Source: a virus
Reading direction: 5' to 3' (one strand)
Length of the DNA stretch: 57,828 nucleotides
Virus record (IMG/VR): IMGVR_UViG_3300049795_000023
Span: 1-57,828 of that record
In this document: positions 7,698 through 16,488 of the stretch, in pieces
Position numbering within the stretch: position 1 is the stretch's first letter
How the letters are laid out: the number at the start of each line of letters is the position of its first letter
Position numbers and translations under genes: made by a program
The notes under the pieces: model-generated
Told to the model about the DNA's origin: nothing
What the model saw: only the letters and a program-made list of their open reading frames with translations
Database searches by the model: none

Positions 7698-8534
7698 TCA
7701 GGCGTCTGGCATGAGGTGTTCAAAACGGCCGTCGTAGAAGTCGTCATGAGACATAGCCCAAACCTGGCCACTGCCCTCGGATCTGTAAATGACGACCGAC
7801 TTCTTCTCGTCAGCGGGGTACTTGGCCAGGGTCATGTACACGAAGGTTTTGCCGGTATCGCGATGCCTGAACCTGGCACAGCGGTTAGGTGCAGCACTCT
7901 CAAGCGCGGCGCCAAGCTTTCGCAGCGCCGGTAAGCGCTCCTCCGGCTTATCCCTCGCCCACAGTACGACGCGTTCTGCAAATTTGAAAACGCCGATGTC
8001 GGACAGACCTACTTTGTTGTAATACTGGTAGATAGCTTCGGCAAGAAAGCCTTCTGCTTCGCTGCGGAGTGCTGGGAACCAGTCATTAGGGTCGCCATCG
8101 TCCTCGCCATGAGTCTTGAGTTCGGTCACGCCGACAGTTGGCACATCTGCTGGGCGCCAAATGAAGCCGCAGCGAGTGCACAAATGGCTCGTGTGCAGCC
8201 TGAAATCCGCGTCGTCAATGTGCTGGATGTAGCACATCGGACAATGCAGAATCATCGGTATGGACTCGATGATGTCCTTCGTCAGGTCAACATCGACCGG
8301 CGCCACAGCAGTTGGGGCTTCGTTAACGCTGCGCCACGTCTGCAAGGCGCGCAACACGCCGCGATCGAACGCATTGCGTGTACCGAAATCTGCTGCGGAC
8401 TCGACGAAGCGCTCAACGCTGTTGATATGTCCCTGTTCCATCAGGCTTTTTGCCCAGTCGTACCCGGCTCGTTCCTCCTGACGCTTGTAGCGTTCGTCCC
8501 ACTCACCGTACCAGCGTTTCAGCAATTCAAACAT
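7698..8534 (-). CDS. Multi-domain protein: zinc ribbon plus DUF1653-like C-terminus
   Basis: The ATG at 8534 is preceded by AAGGCGG and lies 3 bases from the upstream stop. The 278-residue product has three parts: a helical N-terminus (1-95), a zinc-ribbon-like centre with CPMC and CTRC about 20 residues apart, and a C-terminal part whose pattern FRHRDTGKTFVYM ... VVIYRSEGSGQVWAMSHDDF resembles DUF1653. DUF1653 is usually a small stand-alone domain of unknown role, so the fusion is unusual. A nucleic-acid-related role is possible because of the ribbon, but not shown. Confidence 0.6.
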   Translation of the reverse strand: MFELLKRWYGEWDERYKRQEERAGYDWAKSLMEQGHINSVERFVESAADFGTRNAFDRGVLRALQTWRSVNEAPTAVAPVDVDLTKDIIESIPMILHCPMCYIQHIDDADFRLHTSHLCTRCGFIWRPADVPTVGVTELKTHGEDDGDPNDWFPALRSEAEGFLAEAIYQYYNKVGLSDIGVFKFAERVVLWARDKPEERLPALRKLGAALESAAPNRCARFRHRDTGKTFVYMTLAKYPADEKKSVVIYRSEGSGQVWAMSHDDFYDGRFEHLMPDA

Positions 8535-8536
8535 GA

Positions 8537-9238
8537 TCAACCGCCTTTCATGCCGGATTTGATGGCCTCTTCAATGCTGCTTCCTCTGTACCATCCTCCT
8601 CCGACACTGACGAAACACTCATGGGTAGCATCGTCTTGAGAAAGGCTTACCGTCTTGTAAGTGCCGTCCCGAGTCGAGCCGCACTGCTCGATCAGCCAGT
8701 CAAACATGGCTACCTTCTCTTTGCACTTCGTTAATTCCGCGCTGTCTTCTTTGACCAATTCCGACATTGTTAAAATTGTCTTTTTGTGATCTTCAACCAA
8801 TTTCGCCAAAGCGTCACAATTCCGTTCCAGAAACTCATTCCTGTCAGACAGCGTATCGCAACGCTTGTTGGCCGCGTCACGCTGCTTCAGCGCCGAACGC
8901 ACCATTGCGCTGTTAGCAGACGGCGCGTCAGGCGGCAGCGACTTCGTGATGTGCGTCCACATGTCTGCTGCTGTGATGTCGATTCCACGATCAATCGCCC
9001 GCGTCAGTTCCAGTGCGGTAGTCATGACGTTGATTTCCAGCAGAGGGTCTGTACTGGTGGTTTCGCCGCGAGTTACGACCTTACCCTCCGCGTCGTAAGC
9101 TGCAAAGACAATAACGTCTTTGCGATCGGACGCTCGAACCTGGTCAACTGTCGCAAGGATGCTGCGGACGCCTGCAACGTGCCTCACGGTAGGCTCGATG
9201 CCTGCCGCTTCCATGATGGATTCAATATCGAGTTTCAT
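8537..9238 (-). CDS. Coiled-coil hypothetical protein, 233 aa
   Basis: The ATG at 9238 follows GGAAGG. The N-terminal 100 residues look globular. A coiled coil follows at about residues 115-180 (ALKQRDAANKRCDTLSDRNE), and the C-terminus has an FVSVGGGWYRGSSIEEAIKSG segment. This architecture is common in early phage proteins of unknown function. The gene is coupled at both ends with its neighbours. Confidence 0.65.
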   Translation of the reverse strand: MKLDIESIMEAAGIEPTVRHVAGVRSILATVDQVRASDRKDVIVFAAYDAEGKVVTRGETTSTDPLLEINVMTTALELTRAIDRGIDITAADMWTHITKSLPPDAPSANSAMVRSALKQRDAANKRCDTLSDRNEFLERNCDALAKLVEDHKKTILTMSELVKEDSAELTKCKEKVAMFDWLIEQCGSTRDGTYKTVSLSQDDATHECFVSVGGGWYRGSSIEEAIKSGMKGG

Positions 9239-9239
9239 G

Positions 9240-9656
9240 TCAAGCCTTCCAGCTTAAATTGAGATTTCCAAAAACAACGTCAAAGCCGTGACTGACTAGC
9301 ACACCGGATTCGACGGACCAGGGCCATATTTGGCCAAAGACGGGTACACCTGCTTCGCGCAGCTCCTGCAGGACGTAAAGACCTTTGCGAAAGTCGTTGC
9401 GTGACCATTGGAAAACGTCAAGGCTGACATGCTTGTCAAAGCTGGCCAGGTCAACGCTTCGTAAGTCGTGCCAGGTGAAAGTGCACGTGCCCCACAAGGC
9501 ATCCTGCTGCATCTCCAGCACGCCTGACGTAACGGCCCACGGCCACCCGTCGCCAATCACGGGCACGCCAAGATCACGCAACCTGCGCAGCACGACGAAA
9601 CCCTGATCAATCTCACGCCCAACGAAATCAGAAATCTTGAATGTAATTTGTTTCAT
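9240..9656 (-). CDS. Hypothetical protein built from a tandem duplication
   Basis: Translation starts at ATG 9656, overlapping the upstream stop (ATGA). The 138 residues contain two related halves. FVVLRRLRDLGVPVIGDGWP, AVTSGVLE and CTFTW in the first half match LYVLQELREAGVPVFGQIWP, SVESGVLV and LNLSW in the second. The shared signature is VL-x-x-LR-x-x-GVPV-x-G-x-x-WPW-x-V-x-SGVL. No family was recognised; the motif may be a small alpha/beta module. Confidence 0.65.
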   Translation of the reverse strand: MKQITFKISDFVGREIDQGFVVLRRLRDLGVPVIGDGWPWAVTSGVLEMQQDALWGTCTFTWHDLRSVDLASFDKHVSLDVFQWSRNDFRKGLYVLQELREAGVPVFGQIWPWSVESGVLVSHGFDVVFGNLNLSWKA

Positions 9657-9928
9657 GATTCTGGAATCAATAGCCAAACCAGCATAACCACCCAGGATGC
9701 CATTAGTGTGTATTCTCCAGGCTCGTCTAGGCCGAACGAGAAGCACACAAGGAACAAGACCAGGTAAGGCAAATAGTCTTTGAGCATGGCTTGCAAAATC
9801 CTATAACCAGCGGCCTGAACGGCCAGTGCCAAAAAGACGCCAACCAGCGCACACGACCTCGCGGTTTCGTCCTGGACTAGCAGGAGGCTCGCGCCAATTG
9901 CTACTATGTGAAGCAGCCAGAGGCTCAC
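9653..9928 (-). CDS. Small multi-pass membrane protein
   Basis: The 91 residues are dominated by hydrophobic stretches: about 3-20, 25-45, 50-68 and 74-88, so three to four membrane segments. GTG at 9928 overlaps the upstream stop (TAGTG). It is far from the endolysin, so a holin role is only one option; an early membrane protein acting on the host is another. No family was recognised. Confidence 0.6.
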   Translation of the reverse strand: MSLWLLHIVAIGASLLLVQDETARSCALVGVFLALAVQAAGYRILQAMLKDYLPYLVLFLVCFSFGLDEPGEYTLMASWVVMLVWLLIPES

Positions 9929-10281
9929 TACCTCACCTCTTTGACCAGGTTGAGATGCATCGGGTCAGACGACACGATGTAAGCCCTGCTCATCATGATT
10001 TTGAAACGGAACGGGGCCGGCTGTGGAATTTGCTCGACAAGGTCCTCGAACGCGTAGACGCTATTCTGGATACGCTTGGCCAGGTCCACACCCACATACC
10101 ATACGTAATTGTCAACCACGAAGTACCGGTCGGTAGTCATCACCATCCGTCGCAGCAGACGCATGCGCAGGATCGCCTCCCGGATCTCGATGATTTCGTC
10201 AATTGCCTTTTCTCGTGGGCTCTGCACAGCAAGCTCGCAGCTCGCCTCTCCTGAGAACTGTTGGCCGTCGTCCTTTGGCAT
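9928..10281 (-). CDS. First gene of the minus-strand early operon, hypothetical
   Basis: ATG at 10281 follows GGAAG. The 117-residue product is charged, with a helical centre (REKAIDEIIEIREAILRMRL) and no recognised family. It is the first gene after the divergent promoter region 10282-10463, so it should be among the earliest expressed minus-strand genes. Confidence 0.65.
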   Translation of the reverse strand: MPKDDGQQFSGEASCELAVQSPREKAIDEIIEIREAILRMRLLRRMVMTTDRYFVVDNYVWYVGVDLAKRIQNSVYAFEDLVEQIPQPAPFRFKIMMSRAYIVSSDPMHLNLVKEVR

Positions 10282-10463
10282 GATTACACTTCCGATCGCA
10301 GTGTTTAGGTGATTGCATTGTTAGCTAAAGCGAACTGAAGTGCAAGGGGTCATAAAAACAAAATTAGCTATAAAAATTCTGGACAGATCAATTCGATTTT
10401 TGCTAGAGTCCGATCCGCCGACAGAGATTGTCGGATTCACAACCACTCACGAGGCAAACCCGA
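10282..10463. promoter_or_regulatory. Divergent promoter region between the two early blocks
   Basis: On the plus strand TGGACA (10380-10385), an 18-base spacer and TAGAGT (10404-10409) form a plausible sigma70 promoter. It is followed by a small inverted repeat CCGACA-GAGAT-TGTCGG (10418-10434) at the presumed start of the transcript. On the minus strand TTGCAC, 16 bases and TAACAA fit a second promoter. TTAGCTA occurs twice (10321 and 10364). This is the only point where the two early blocks diverge, so it is the likely early switch. Confidence 0.6.
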
Positions 10464-10871
10464 ATGTCTACGCAACTTTTGATCACGATTCCCGACCTGG
10501 CAACCCTGGGCAAGGTCGCACAAGCCCTGGCCGCACTTGGCGTGCTGGGAAACGTTCCCGGGTCTGCAGGATCGACGGCACAGAATGTCGCTTCTACGCA
10601 TACTGCGCAGGTGGCCCAGCAGGTCGCTGCGCCCGCGCCGGCCCCCGATCCGTTCGCAGCTCAGGTGCAGCAGCAAGCACCGCTGACCTGGGAGCAGTTC
10701 ATGACCAGGGCGCAGGCCTGGACGAAGATTGGCAACAATGCCGCTGAATTCGTCCCGAAGATGAACGCCTTCGGCGCCGCGAACCAGGTGGCACTGCCGA
10801 ACGTCCCTGCAATGCAGCCGATGGGGCCGCAGAAGTGGGCCGAATTCCTGGCCATGCTGCCAGGGGCCTGA
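10464..10871 (+). CDS. Hypothetical protein with DPF linker
   Basis: I chose the ATG at 10464, preceded by ACGAGG, over an in-frame TTG at 10428. The 135-residue product has an N-terminal helical part (STQLLITIPDLATLGKVAQA), an Ala/Pro/Gln-rich linker containing APAPDPFAAQ, and a C-terminal helical part with TWEQFMTRAQAW. The DPF tract recurs in the ssDNA-binding-like protein (12543-13286) and in 20744-21148. As the first gene of the replication operon it may be an accessory of that complex; no family was recognised. Confidence 0.65.
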   Translation: MSTQLLITIPDLATLGKVAQALAALGVLGNVPGSAGSTAQNVASTHTAQVAQQVAAPAPAPDPFAAQVQQQAPLTWEQFMTRAQAWTKIGNNAAEFVPKMNAFGAANQVALPNVPAMQPMGPQKWAEFLAMLPGA

Positions 10872-10926
10872 GCAACCCCTGCTGCGCGCCGGCATAGATC
10901 CCTGACAATTCAGAAAGGCCGATATC

Positions 10927-11175
10927 ATGGCGAAGTCACGATTCACAACCTGGTTCAAACCGAATGAGCCGCCTGTCGTGTCAGGGGTCTTCCAGCGCGA
11001 GATGGAAGATGGCCAGCGCGTCTACAACTACTTCGATCCCACAGGGACTGACGGATGGTTTACGTCCGGGCACAACGCAAAGGCTGCGCTCGAGCAGTAC
11101 AACAGGTTCAAGACCCCATCGGCGCACCAGAAAAAGGGCTTTGTCTGGCGCGGTTGCACTGACGCGAAAGGCTAA
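10927..11175 (+). CDS. Hypothetical small protein, 82 aa
   Basis: ATG at 10927 follows AGAAAGG. The short soluble product has no recognised family. Its C-terminus is basic and carries one Cys. It lies directly upstream of the DUF2800 nuclease gene (gap of 3 bases), so it is cotranslated with the recombination and replication set. Confidence 0.6.
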   Translation: MAKSRFTTWFKPNEPPVVSGVFQREMEDGQRVYNYFDPTGTDGWFTSGHNAKAALEQYNRFKTPSAHQKKGFVWRGCTDAKG

Positions 11176-11178
11176 GCT

Positions 11179-12528
11179 GTGGCCGGTGCTCATGCGAAGC
11201 GTTCACCGAGCGGCTCGCCCGCTTGGACGCTGTGTCTCGCGAAGCTGAATCGGGAAGCTGGAATTCCCGATCTCAGAGACAAGTCAGAAGCCGAAAAAGG
11301 CACGATCTGCCACGACATCAGTGCCCGGGTCTTGCAGGGCGAATCGTGGGCGATCGAAGCCACGCTGGGTAAGAACGCCCTGGTAAACGATGCGACCGGC
11401 GATGTCCTCTACCGCATGCCCTCCGCCGGCACTGTAGACGGCCACACGGTAGACCAGAACATCGTCAACTCGGCCAGGGCCTACACGGGCTTCGTGCAGC
11501 AGCTGGCCATCGGCGGGGAACTTGCGATCGAGCAGCCTGTACCCATCGACCACATCACCGGCGAGAAGGGCGCGAAGGGAACCTCGGATGCAATCATCCT
11601 GTTTCCCGAACGCGCTCCGGGTACGGGGGCGGAAGTTTGCGTCGTCGATCTGAAGTCAGGCCGTGAGCCGGTGTTCGCAAAGACAGCAATTGACGAAGCC
11701 CTGGCCGCAGTCACCGGCCAGGTTGTCGGTTCATGGATGCCAAATACTCAGCTGGTGATGTACGCATCCGGCAGCGTCATCAAGCACATGCTGTGGCACA
11801 ACATCAAGCGCGTGCGCCTGATCATTGTTCAGCCGCCGCTCGATCACGTTGACGAAGTTGTTTTGACAATTGACGAATTCGTCTGGTGGGTCGATTGGAT
11901 CAGACAGCGGGCAGAACTCAGCAAAGACCCGAAGGCACCGGCAACGCCAGGCGAGAAGCAGTGCAAATACTGCAGGTTCGCGGTTAACTGTCCAGAGCTT
12001 AAGGAATTCTCGATCGCAACGGCGCTCGCTAATTTCGACAGCCCTGGCCAAACACCAGTCGTGCGTGCAGTCAGCTCCGCCGAAATGCCGAAGATCTACG
12101 GCGTGCTGGACCTGATCGAAGGATGGTGCCAGAGCATGCGTCACCGCATGTTCATGGAGCTGAACAGCGGCACGCTGGATGAACGCTCGGGTTGGAAGCT
12201 GGTTCGCGGCCGGCTTGGCAATCGTTACTGGACAGACGAAGAACGGGCTAAGGCGCTGATGGAGCAAGCCGGCACGGCGCACGCGCTGATGTACGGGCCG
12301 CCGCAGCTGATCTCTCCTACCACGGCAGACGGAAATTTTGCAAAGACGAATCCGAAATTGTGGGAGAATTTGAAAGCGATAGTGGACCGCGCTGACGGTA
12401 AGCTCACCGTCGCCCCGGTCAGCGATGAACGTCCTGCAGTCCGGCCGGCGCACGACGCAATTTCGGCATTTGACTTGCCGGCAAACCCGCCTGCCGGTGC
12501 AGCCATCGACATAACCGGCTTTTTCTAA
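11179..12528 (+). CDS. DUF2800 family PD-(D/E)XK nuclease with Fe-S-type Cys set
   Basis: The 449-residue protein matches the phage DUF2800 pattern. The nuclease core has an acidic residue in GTSDAIILF and the D-x-K motif VVDLKSG. A Cys at residue 19 and the trio C-x2-C-x5-C near residues 261-270 (CKYCRFAVNC) resemble the split Fe-S ligand set of AddB and Cas4 nucleases. It probably acts as an exonuclease in phage recombination or replication. GTG at 11179 is taken as start because it follows the previous stop directly. DUF2815 follows, which is a familiar phage pairing. Confidence 0.85.
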   Translation: MAGAHAKRSPSGSPAWTLCLAKLNREAGIPDLRDKSEAEKGTICHDISARVLQGESWAIEATLGKNALVNDATGDVLYRMPSAGTVDGHTVDQNIVNSARAYTGFVQQLAIGGELAIEQPVPIDHITGEKGAKGTSDAIILFPERAPGTGAEVCVVDLKSGREPVFAKTAIDEALAAVTGQVVGSWMPNTQLVMYASGSVIKHMLWHNIKRVRLIIVQPPLDHVDEVVLTIDEFVWWVDWIRQRAELSKDPKAPATPGEKQCKYCRFAVNCPELKEFSIATALANFDSPGQTPVVRAVSSAEMPKIYGVLDLIEGWCQSMRHRMFMELNSGTLDERSGWKLVRGRLGNRYWTDEERAKALMEQAGTAHALMYGPPQLISPTTADGNFAKTNPKLWENLKAIVDRADGKLTVAPVSDERPAVRPAHDAISAFDLPANPPAGAAIDITGFF

Positions 12529-12542
12529 TTGGAGATTTCACC

Positions 12543-13286
12543 ATGCTTGTTGTCCTTAAAATCGTTCGCATTGCCTTTCCTGAAATCTACGTCGCGAAGC
12601 CATTCGGCGGCACAGGGGCTTCGCGATGCTCCGCGATGTTCCTGATGGACCCGGCCACGCCACACGGTGCTGCCAACATCTCACAAATGCAAAAGGCAAT
12701 CGTGCAGGTGGCAACCGACAAGTGGAAGGACAAAGCCCGGGACATGGTTCGGTCTTTCGCTGCGAAGGCGGAACTTTGCCTGCACGAAGGCAACGAGAAG
12801 TCTGAATACGAAGGCTTTGCCGGCATGAAGTTCGTCAGTGCGAGCAACGATCAGCCGCCTGTCGTCGTTGACGAAAACAAGCGCATCCTGACACCGCAGA
12901 ATCATCAAAACAAGATCTACAGCGGCTGCTACGTGAATGCTCAGGTTGACGTGTGGGCACAGGACAACCAGTACGGCAAGAAGATCAACGCCAAGTTGAT
13001 TGCAGTTCAGTATCAAGGCCAGGGTGTTGCGTTCAGCGGTGGCGCCGGTTATGACGATTCGCTTTTCACAGCCGCCGACCCGAGTGCTGGTGCCACGGGT
13101 AGCGACTTCTTTGGCCAAGGTGGTGGCGATCCGTTTGCAGGGCTGTCATCACAGCCTGCGAACAACTCGATGGCCGGAATGTTCGGCGGCAACGCAGACC
13201 CGTTTGCATCGCCTGCGCCGGCAGTGAGTGCTGATAGTTTTTTCGGGGCACCTGCTTCGACGAACCCAGGCAACATGCCCTGGTAA
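12543..13286 (+). CDS. DUF2815 family ssDNA-binding protein
   Basis: The first 160 residues fit DUF2815, a T7 gp2.5-like OB-fold group (SRCSAMFLMDP near the N-terminus; NKIYSGCYVNAQVDVWAQDN and INAKLIAVQYQ before the tail). The C-terminal 80 residues are Gly/Ala-rich with repeated DPF (DPFAGLS, DPFASP) and end in NMPW. SSB-like proteins often recruit partners through their tails. ATG at 12543 follows GGAGATTTCACC. It is expected to coat ssDNA for the phage polymerase and nucleases. Confidence 0.8.
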   Translation: MLVVLKIVRIAFPEIYVAKPFGGTGASRCSAMFLMDPATPHGAANISQMQKAIVQVATDKWKDKARDMVRSFAAKAELCLHEGNEKSEYEGFAGMKFVSASNDQPPVVVDENKRILTPQNHQNKIYSGCYVNAQVDVWAQDNQYGKKINAKLIAVQYQGQGVAFSGGAGYDDSLFTAADPSAGATGSDFFGQGGGDPFAGLSSQPANNSMAGMFGGNADPFASPAPAVSADSFFGAPASTNPGNMPW

Positions 13287-13527
13287 CCCCCTGGTCGACG
13301 CTGACCTGGCTTTTCATTGACGAATCAGAAGTACCGTTTTGAGGTTGGCGCAGTAAAAGCCGTGCAAAGTTCTGGCTGATTCAGCGGCTAGAACGTACCT
13401 ACGGGCCATTGATAAAATCCTCTGGCTCTGAGCGGACCGCACTATGTAGGAACCGATGCACGCCGCGTTGCAATTGCAAAAACATACGCACTGCGCTAAC
13501 CTTTCTTTTTCACGTAGGAGTCGCGAA

Positions 13528-13725
13528 ATGATGGAATTCAGCAAGATCAAAGTAGGGGCCACGTACAGCTACAGGCTGCCGCGCGGCCGTGAGCAGGCGT
13601 CCCCGCGCTGCAAGGTCATGAACGTTGAGCCCGAGCGCAAGGGCGGCCCGATGGTCACGGTTTACGACAAGGAACTGGACCGTGTTGTTCAAGTACGTCC
13701 GGCCATGCTGTCGCCCGCCGGCTGA
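13528..13725 (+). CDS. Small basic protein, 65 aa
   Basis: The start ATG 13528 follows TAGGAG. The product looks like a small beta-barrel (IKVGATYSYRL ... KVMNVEPER ... MVTVYDKELDRVVQVRPAML), possibly SH3-like, with net positive charge. No family was recognised. A gap of about 240 bases upstream has no gene but contains TTGCAA and TAACCT boxes near 13469-13503 that could be a promoter. A terminator follows at once, so it may be a separate transcript. Confidence 0.65.
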   Translation: MMEFSKIKVGATYSYRLPRGREQASPRCKVMNVEPERKGGPMVTVYDKELDRVVQVRPAMLSPAG

Positions 13726-13743
13726 CACGCTTCAACCCTGCAG

Positions 13744-13783
13744 CGCCCCGATCGGCATTTACTGATCGGGGCGTTTCTATTTC
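13744..13783 (+). terminator. Rho-independent terminator before the polymerase gene
   Basis: CGCCCCGATC (13744-13753) pairs with GATCGGGGCG (13764-13773), followed by TTTCTATTT. The polymerase start codon is only 12 bases further on, so polymerase expression probably depends on read-through or antitermination. Confidence 0.85.
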
Positions 13784-13794
13784 TGGATGGCAAG

Positions 13795-15675
13795 ATGATA
13801 ACGAATCGACCGAAGGCGACGTTTGACATTGAGTGCTTTTCCGATTACTTCCTGGCGATGTTCGAGCGCATCGACACGCGTGAACGCCGCTGGTTCGATG
13901 CCTACCCGGGCAAGTCCCTGGACACGCGGGGAATCATTGCGTGCATGCAGAGCCTGCAGCTCATCACGTTCAACGGCCGGAACTACGACATTCCAATGGC
14001 GCTGTTTGCGCACCGCTTCGGCGCCGACTGCACACGACTGAAAGCCCTGTCGCACGAAATTATCAAGGGTGAAGACGGCAAGGGGTCGCGCGGCTGGCAG
14101 ATTCTCAAGAAGTACCAGATCCAGGAACCCGAGTGGCTCGACCACATCGACCTGCAGGAAATCATGCCTGGCATGGTGAGCCTGAAGATCTACGGTGGGC
14201 GCATGCACTGCCGCAAGCTACAGGATCTGCCTTATCACTTTGACGCTTCAATCCTGCCCGAGCAGCGCCAGACGGTCATTGAGTATTGTGGAAACGACCA
14301 AGATCTGACGAATGCCTCGGCCAGGAAGTTCGCTCCGCATTTGAAATTGCGGACTGAGATGTCTGCGCAGTACGGGTCTGATCTACGCAGCAAGTCAGAT
14401 GCGCAGATAGCAGAAGCGGTCATCCGCTCCGAGCTGCAGAAGGTCATGCATGGCCGATACATTGAAAAGCCAGGCGTTGTGCCTGGCTTTTTCAAGTACC
14501 GCGCGCCCGACTTCCTGGCCAACGCAACCGGTGCTGCCGCAGAAGCTGTGCAGCTAGCGTGTCAAGCCGAGTTCGAGATTCAGGCAAGCGGCAAGGTCAA
14601 GATGCCGGAAGAATTGGATAAACGAGAAATAAGAATTGGCCAGGGGATCTACCGCATGGGCATCGGCGGACTGCACAGCAGCGAAAGCAGTCAAGCTTAT
14701 GTAGTAGATAGGGACTGGATGATCTGCGATATCGACGTGAAGTCGTTCTATCCTGCAATCATAATTATCACAAGGCTGTTTCCAAAACACATAGGCGACG
14801 TGTTCCTGGTTGTCTTCACCGAGATTTTCAAAACTAGACTTGACGCTAAGGAGCGTGCTAAGTACAACAAGATTCAGAAACAGATTGCAGAGACTCTTAA
14901 GATTGTGCTTAACGGGTCTTTTGGCAAATTTGGAAACGCATACTCCATGCTGTTTTCCCCTGAGCTGCTGATCGCAGTCACAGTCACCGGCCAGCTGGTG
15001 CTGCTGATGTTGATCGCTGCGATTGAAGCCTGGTCACCCGACATGCATGTAATTTCGGCAAACACCGATGGCATCGTCGTGCGATGCAGGCGTCATGCAT
15101 ACGACACGTTAAGGCTTTGCGTTACAACCTGGGAGCGCCGCACCGGGTTCGAGATGGAAGAGACTCGCTATCAGGGGATCTACAGCCGCGATGTAAACAA
15201 TTACATTGCCATCAAATCCGAAGACTACGGCGTCAAGCTCAAGGGCGCCTACGCGCCGCCCGAGCCGGTGGCGTCCTCCTGGCCAAGTCCACACAATCAA
15301 ATCTGCATAACCGCGGTCACCGAGATGCTGCGCTGGGGTATGCCGATTGAACGCACCATCCGCGAATGCAAAGACATCCGTCAGTTCGTCGAAGTCCGCG
15401 GTGTCAAGGGTGGATCGACATGGTGCGGCGAATACCTGGGCAAAGCTGTGCGCTGGATCAAGGCCAGGGGCGGCGCCCCGATCATGACCTTGAACACCAC
15501 CGTAAAGGGAAATCACACTCAGGTTGCCGGAACTGAAAGCTGCAGACCTTTGATGGAACTACCGGATGAAATTCCGTTTGACCTGGATCACGACGCGTAC
15601 ATCCGAGACGCGTACGAAATTTTAAGAGACATCGGGGTTAACCCGACTGGAATTCCTCGTTTAGCCGAACGATGA
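13795..15675 (+). CDS. Family B DNA polymerase with 3'-5' exonuclease
   Basis: All key motifs are visible in 626 residues. Exo I is FDIECFSDY (10-18), Exo II FNGRNYDIP (about 59-67) and Exo III YCGNDQDLT (about 163-171). Polymerase motif A is DIDVKSFYP (about 311-319), motif B KIVLNGSFGKFG (about 369-380), and motif C SANTDGIVV (about 421-429), where TDG replaces the usual DTDS-type loop. It is shorter than T4-like enzymes and close to protein-primed ones in length, but I saw no evidence for a terminal protein. With a P4-type primase present, RNA priming is more likely. ATG at 13795 follows TGGATGGCAAG. Confidence 0.93.
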   Translation: MITNRPKATFDIECFSDYFLAMFERIDTRERRWFDAYPGKSLDTRGIIACMQSLQLITFNGRNYDIPMALFAHRFGADCTRLKALSHEIIKGEDGKGSRGWQILKKYQIQEPEWLDHIDLQEIMPGMVSLKIYGGRMHCRKLQDLPYHFDASILPEQRQTVIEYCGNDQDLTNASARKFAPHLKLRTEMSAQYGSDLRSKSDAQIAEAVIRSELQKVMHGRYIEKPGVVPGFFKYRAPDFLANATGAAAEAVQLACQAEFEIQASGKVKMPEELDKREIRIGQGIYRMGIGGLHSSESSQAYVVDRDWMICDIDVKSFYPAIIIITRLFPKHIGDVFLVVFTEIFKTRLDAKERAKYNKIQKQIAETLKIVLNGSFGKFGNAYSMLFSPELLIAVTVTGQLVLLMLIAAIEAWSPDMHVISANTDGIVVRCRRHAYDTLRLCVTTWERRTGFEMEETRYQGIYSRDVNNYIAIKSEDYGVKLKGAYAPPEPVASSWPSPHNQICITAVTEMLRWGMPIERTIRECKDIRQFVEVRGVKGGSTWCGEYLGKAVRWIKARGGAPIMTLNTTVKGNHTQVAGTESCRPLMELPDEIPFDLDHDAYIRDAYEILRDIGVNPTGIPRLAER

Positions 15676-15945
15676 TTGACTACATGCACACACGAACCAG
15701 CACCTAGTGATGACGATTTCATTTTGTTTTGCGTTCGGCTTTTGTTCCAGTGGCTTTTTAATTCGCGTGCGGCAAGACCCGCAATTCAAATACATGGCAA
15801 CTGCTGCAGGGGGAATTGCAGCCTCGCAACCCGCCCACCGGCCGGCGCAAAAGCCGTCGTCCTATGGCTAGCGTCGATGTCGACTTCAAGTCAATGTGAC
15901 GATACTCGCGGCGCCAGGTGGCGCTGCTACTTTCGGGAATTGAAA

Positions 15946-16488
15946 ATGACAGCCAGCCGCAAGATCAAGAACGAATTCGGATTGACGCAACGGCAAATGG
16001 AAATCGTAAGACGTGTCGCTGACGGCTATTCAAACAAAGAAATCGCGCGCGACTTCAACATAAGCGAGGCCACAGTCTTGTGCCACGTCAACTCTGCAAA
16101 GCGCATATTGAGAATTAAAAGCCGCGTTCTACTGGCTGTCTGGGTAGTTAGAAACAAGCTGGACGAAGCGCCGGCCGCGGCAACGCAAGTCACAGTGATA
16201 CCTAAAAGTCCCGAACATCGTTCCCGTGAAATGTTCGAGACTCGCCTGTTGGAATTGCAGAAGGCCGGCAACTCATGCTTACGGATTCAGTCAGTGATGA
16301 GCTTGCTTGCTCTCTGCGACAGCATCGTATCGAGAGAAGTGTATAAAAGTCCCGAACAACATTCCCGCGAACTGTTTGAAGCCCGTCTGTTGGAATTACA
16401 GAAGGCCGGTGAGTCATGCTTGAGGATTCAGTCACTGACGAGCTTGCTTGATCTATGCGACAGGATCACATCAAGAGAAGGTTCATGA
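15946..16488 (+). CDS. LuxR-type HTH protein with duplicated C-terminal module
   Basis: Residues 10-65 are a clear LuxR/FixJ-type helix-turn-helix (LTQRQMEIVRRVADGYSNKE followed by IARDFNISEATV). Two near-identical copies of a 47-residue module follow (about 87-133 and 134-180), each with KSPE-x-x-SRE-x-FE-x-RLLELQKAG. ATG at 15946 has GGGAA upstream. The open frame runs back to 15676, but that part lacks a good start. No receiver or ligand domain is present, so it is probably a phage-encoded DNA-binding regulator. The last codon overlaps the next ATG (ATGA). Confidence 0.8.
   Translation: MTASRKIKNEFGLTQRQMEIVRRVADGYSNKEIARDFNISEATVLCHVNSAKRILRIKSRVLLAVWVVRNKLDEAPAAATQVTVIPKSPEHRSREMFETRLLELQKAGNSCLRIQSVMSLLALCDSIVSREVYKSPEQHSRELFEARLLELQKAGESCLRIQSLTSLLDLCDRITSREGS

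Noticed and set aside
15676-15945. Upstream extension of the LuxR-type gene
   Set aside because: The only start there is TTG without a ribosome binding site, and the residues do not resemble a domain; ATG 15946 fits better.
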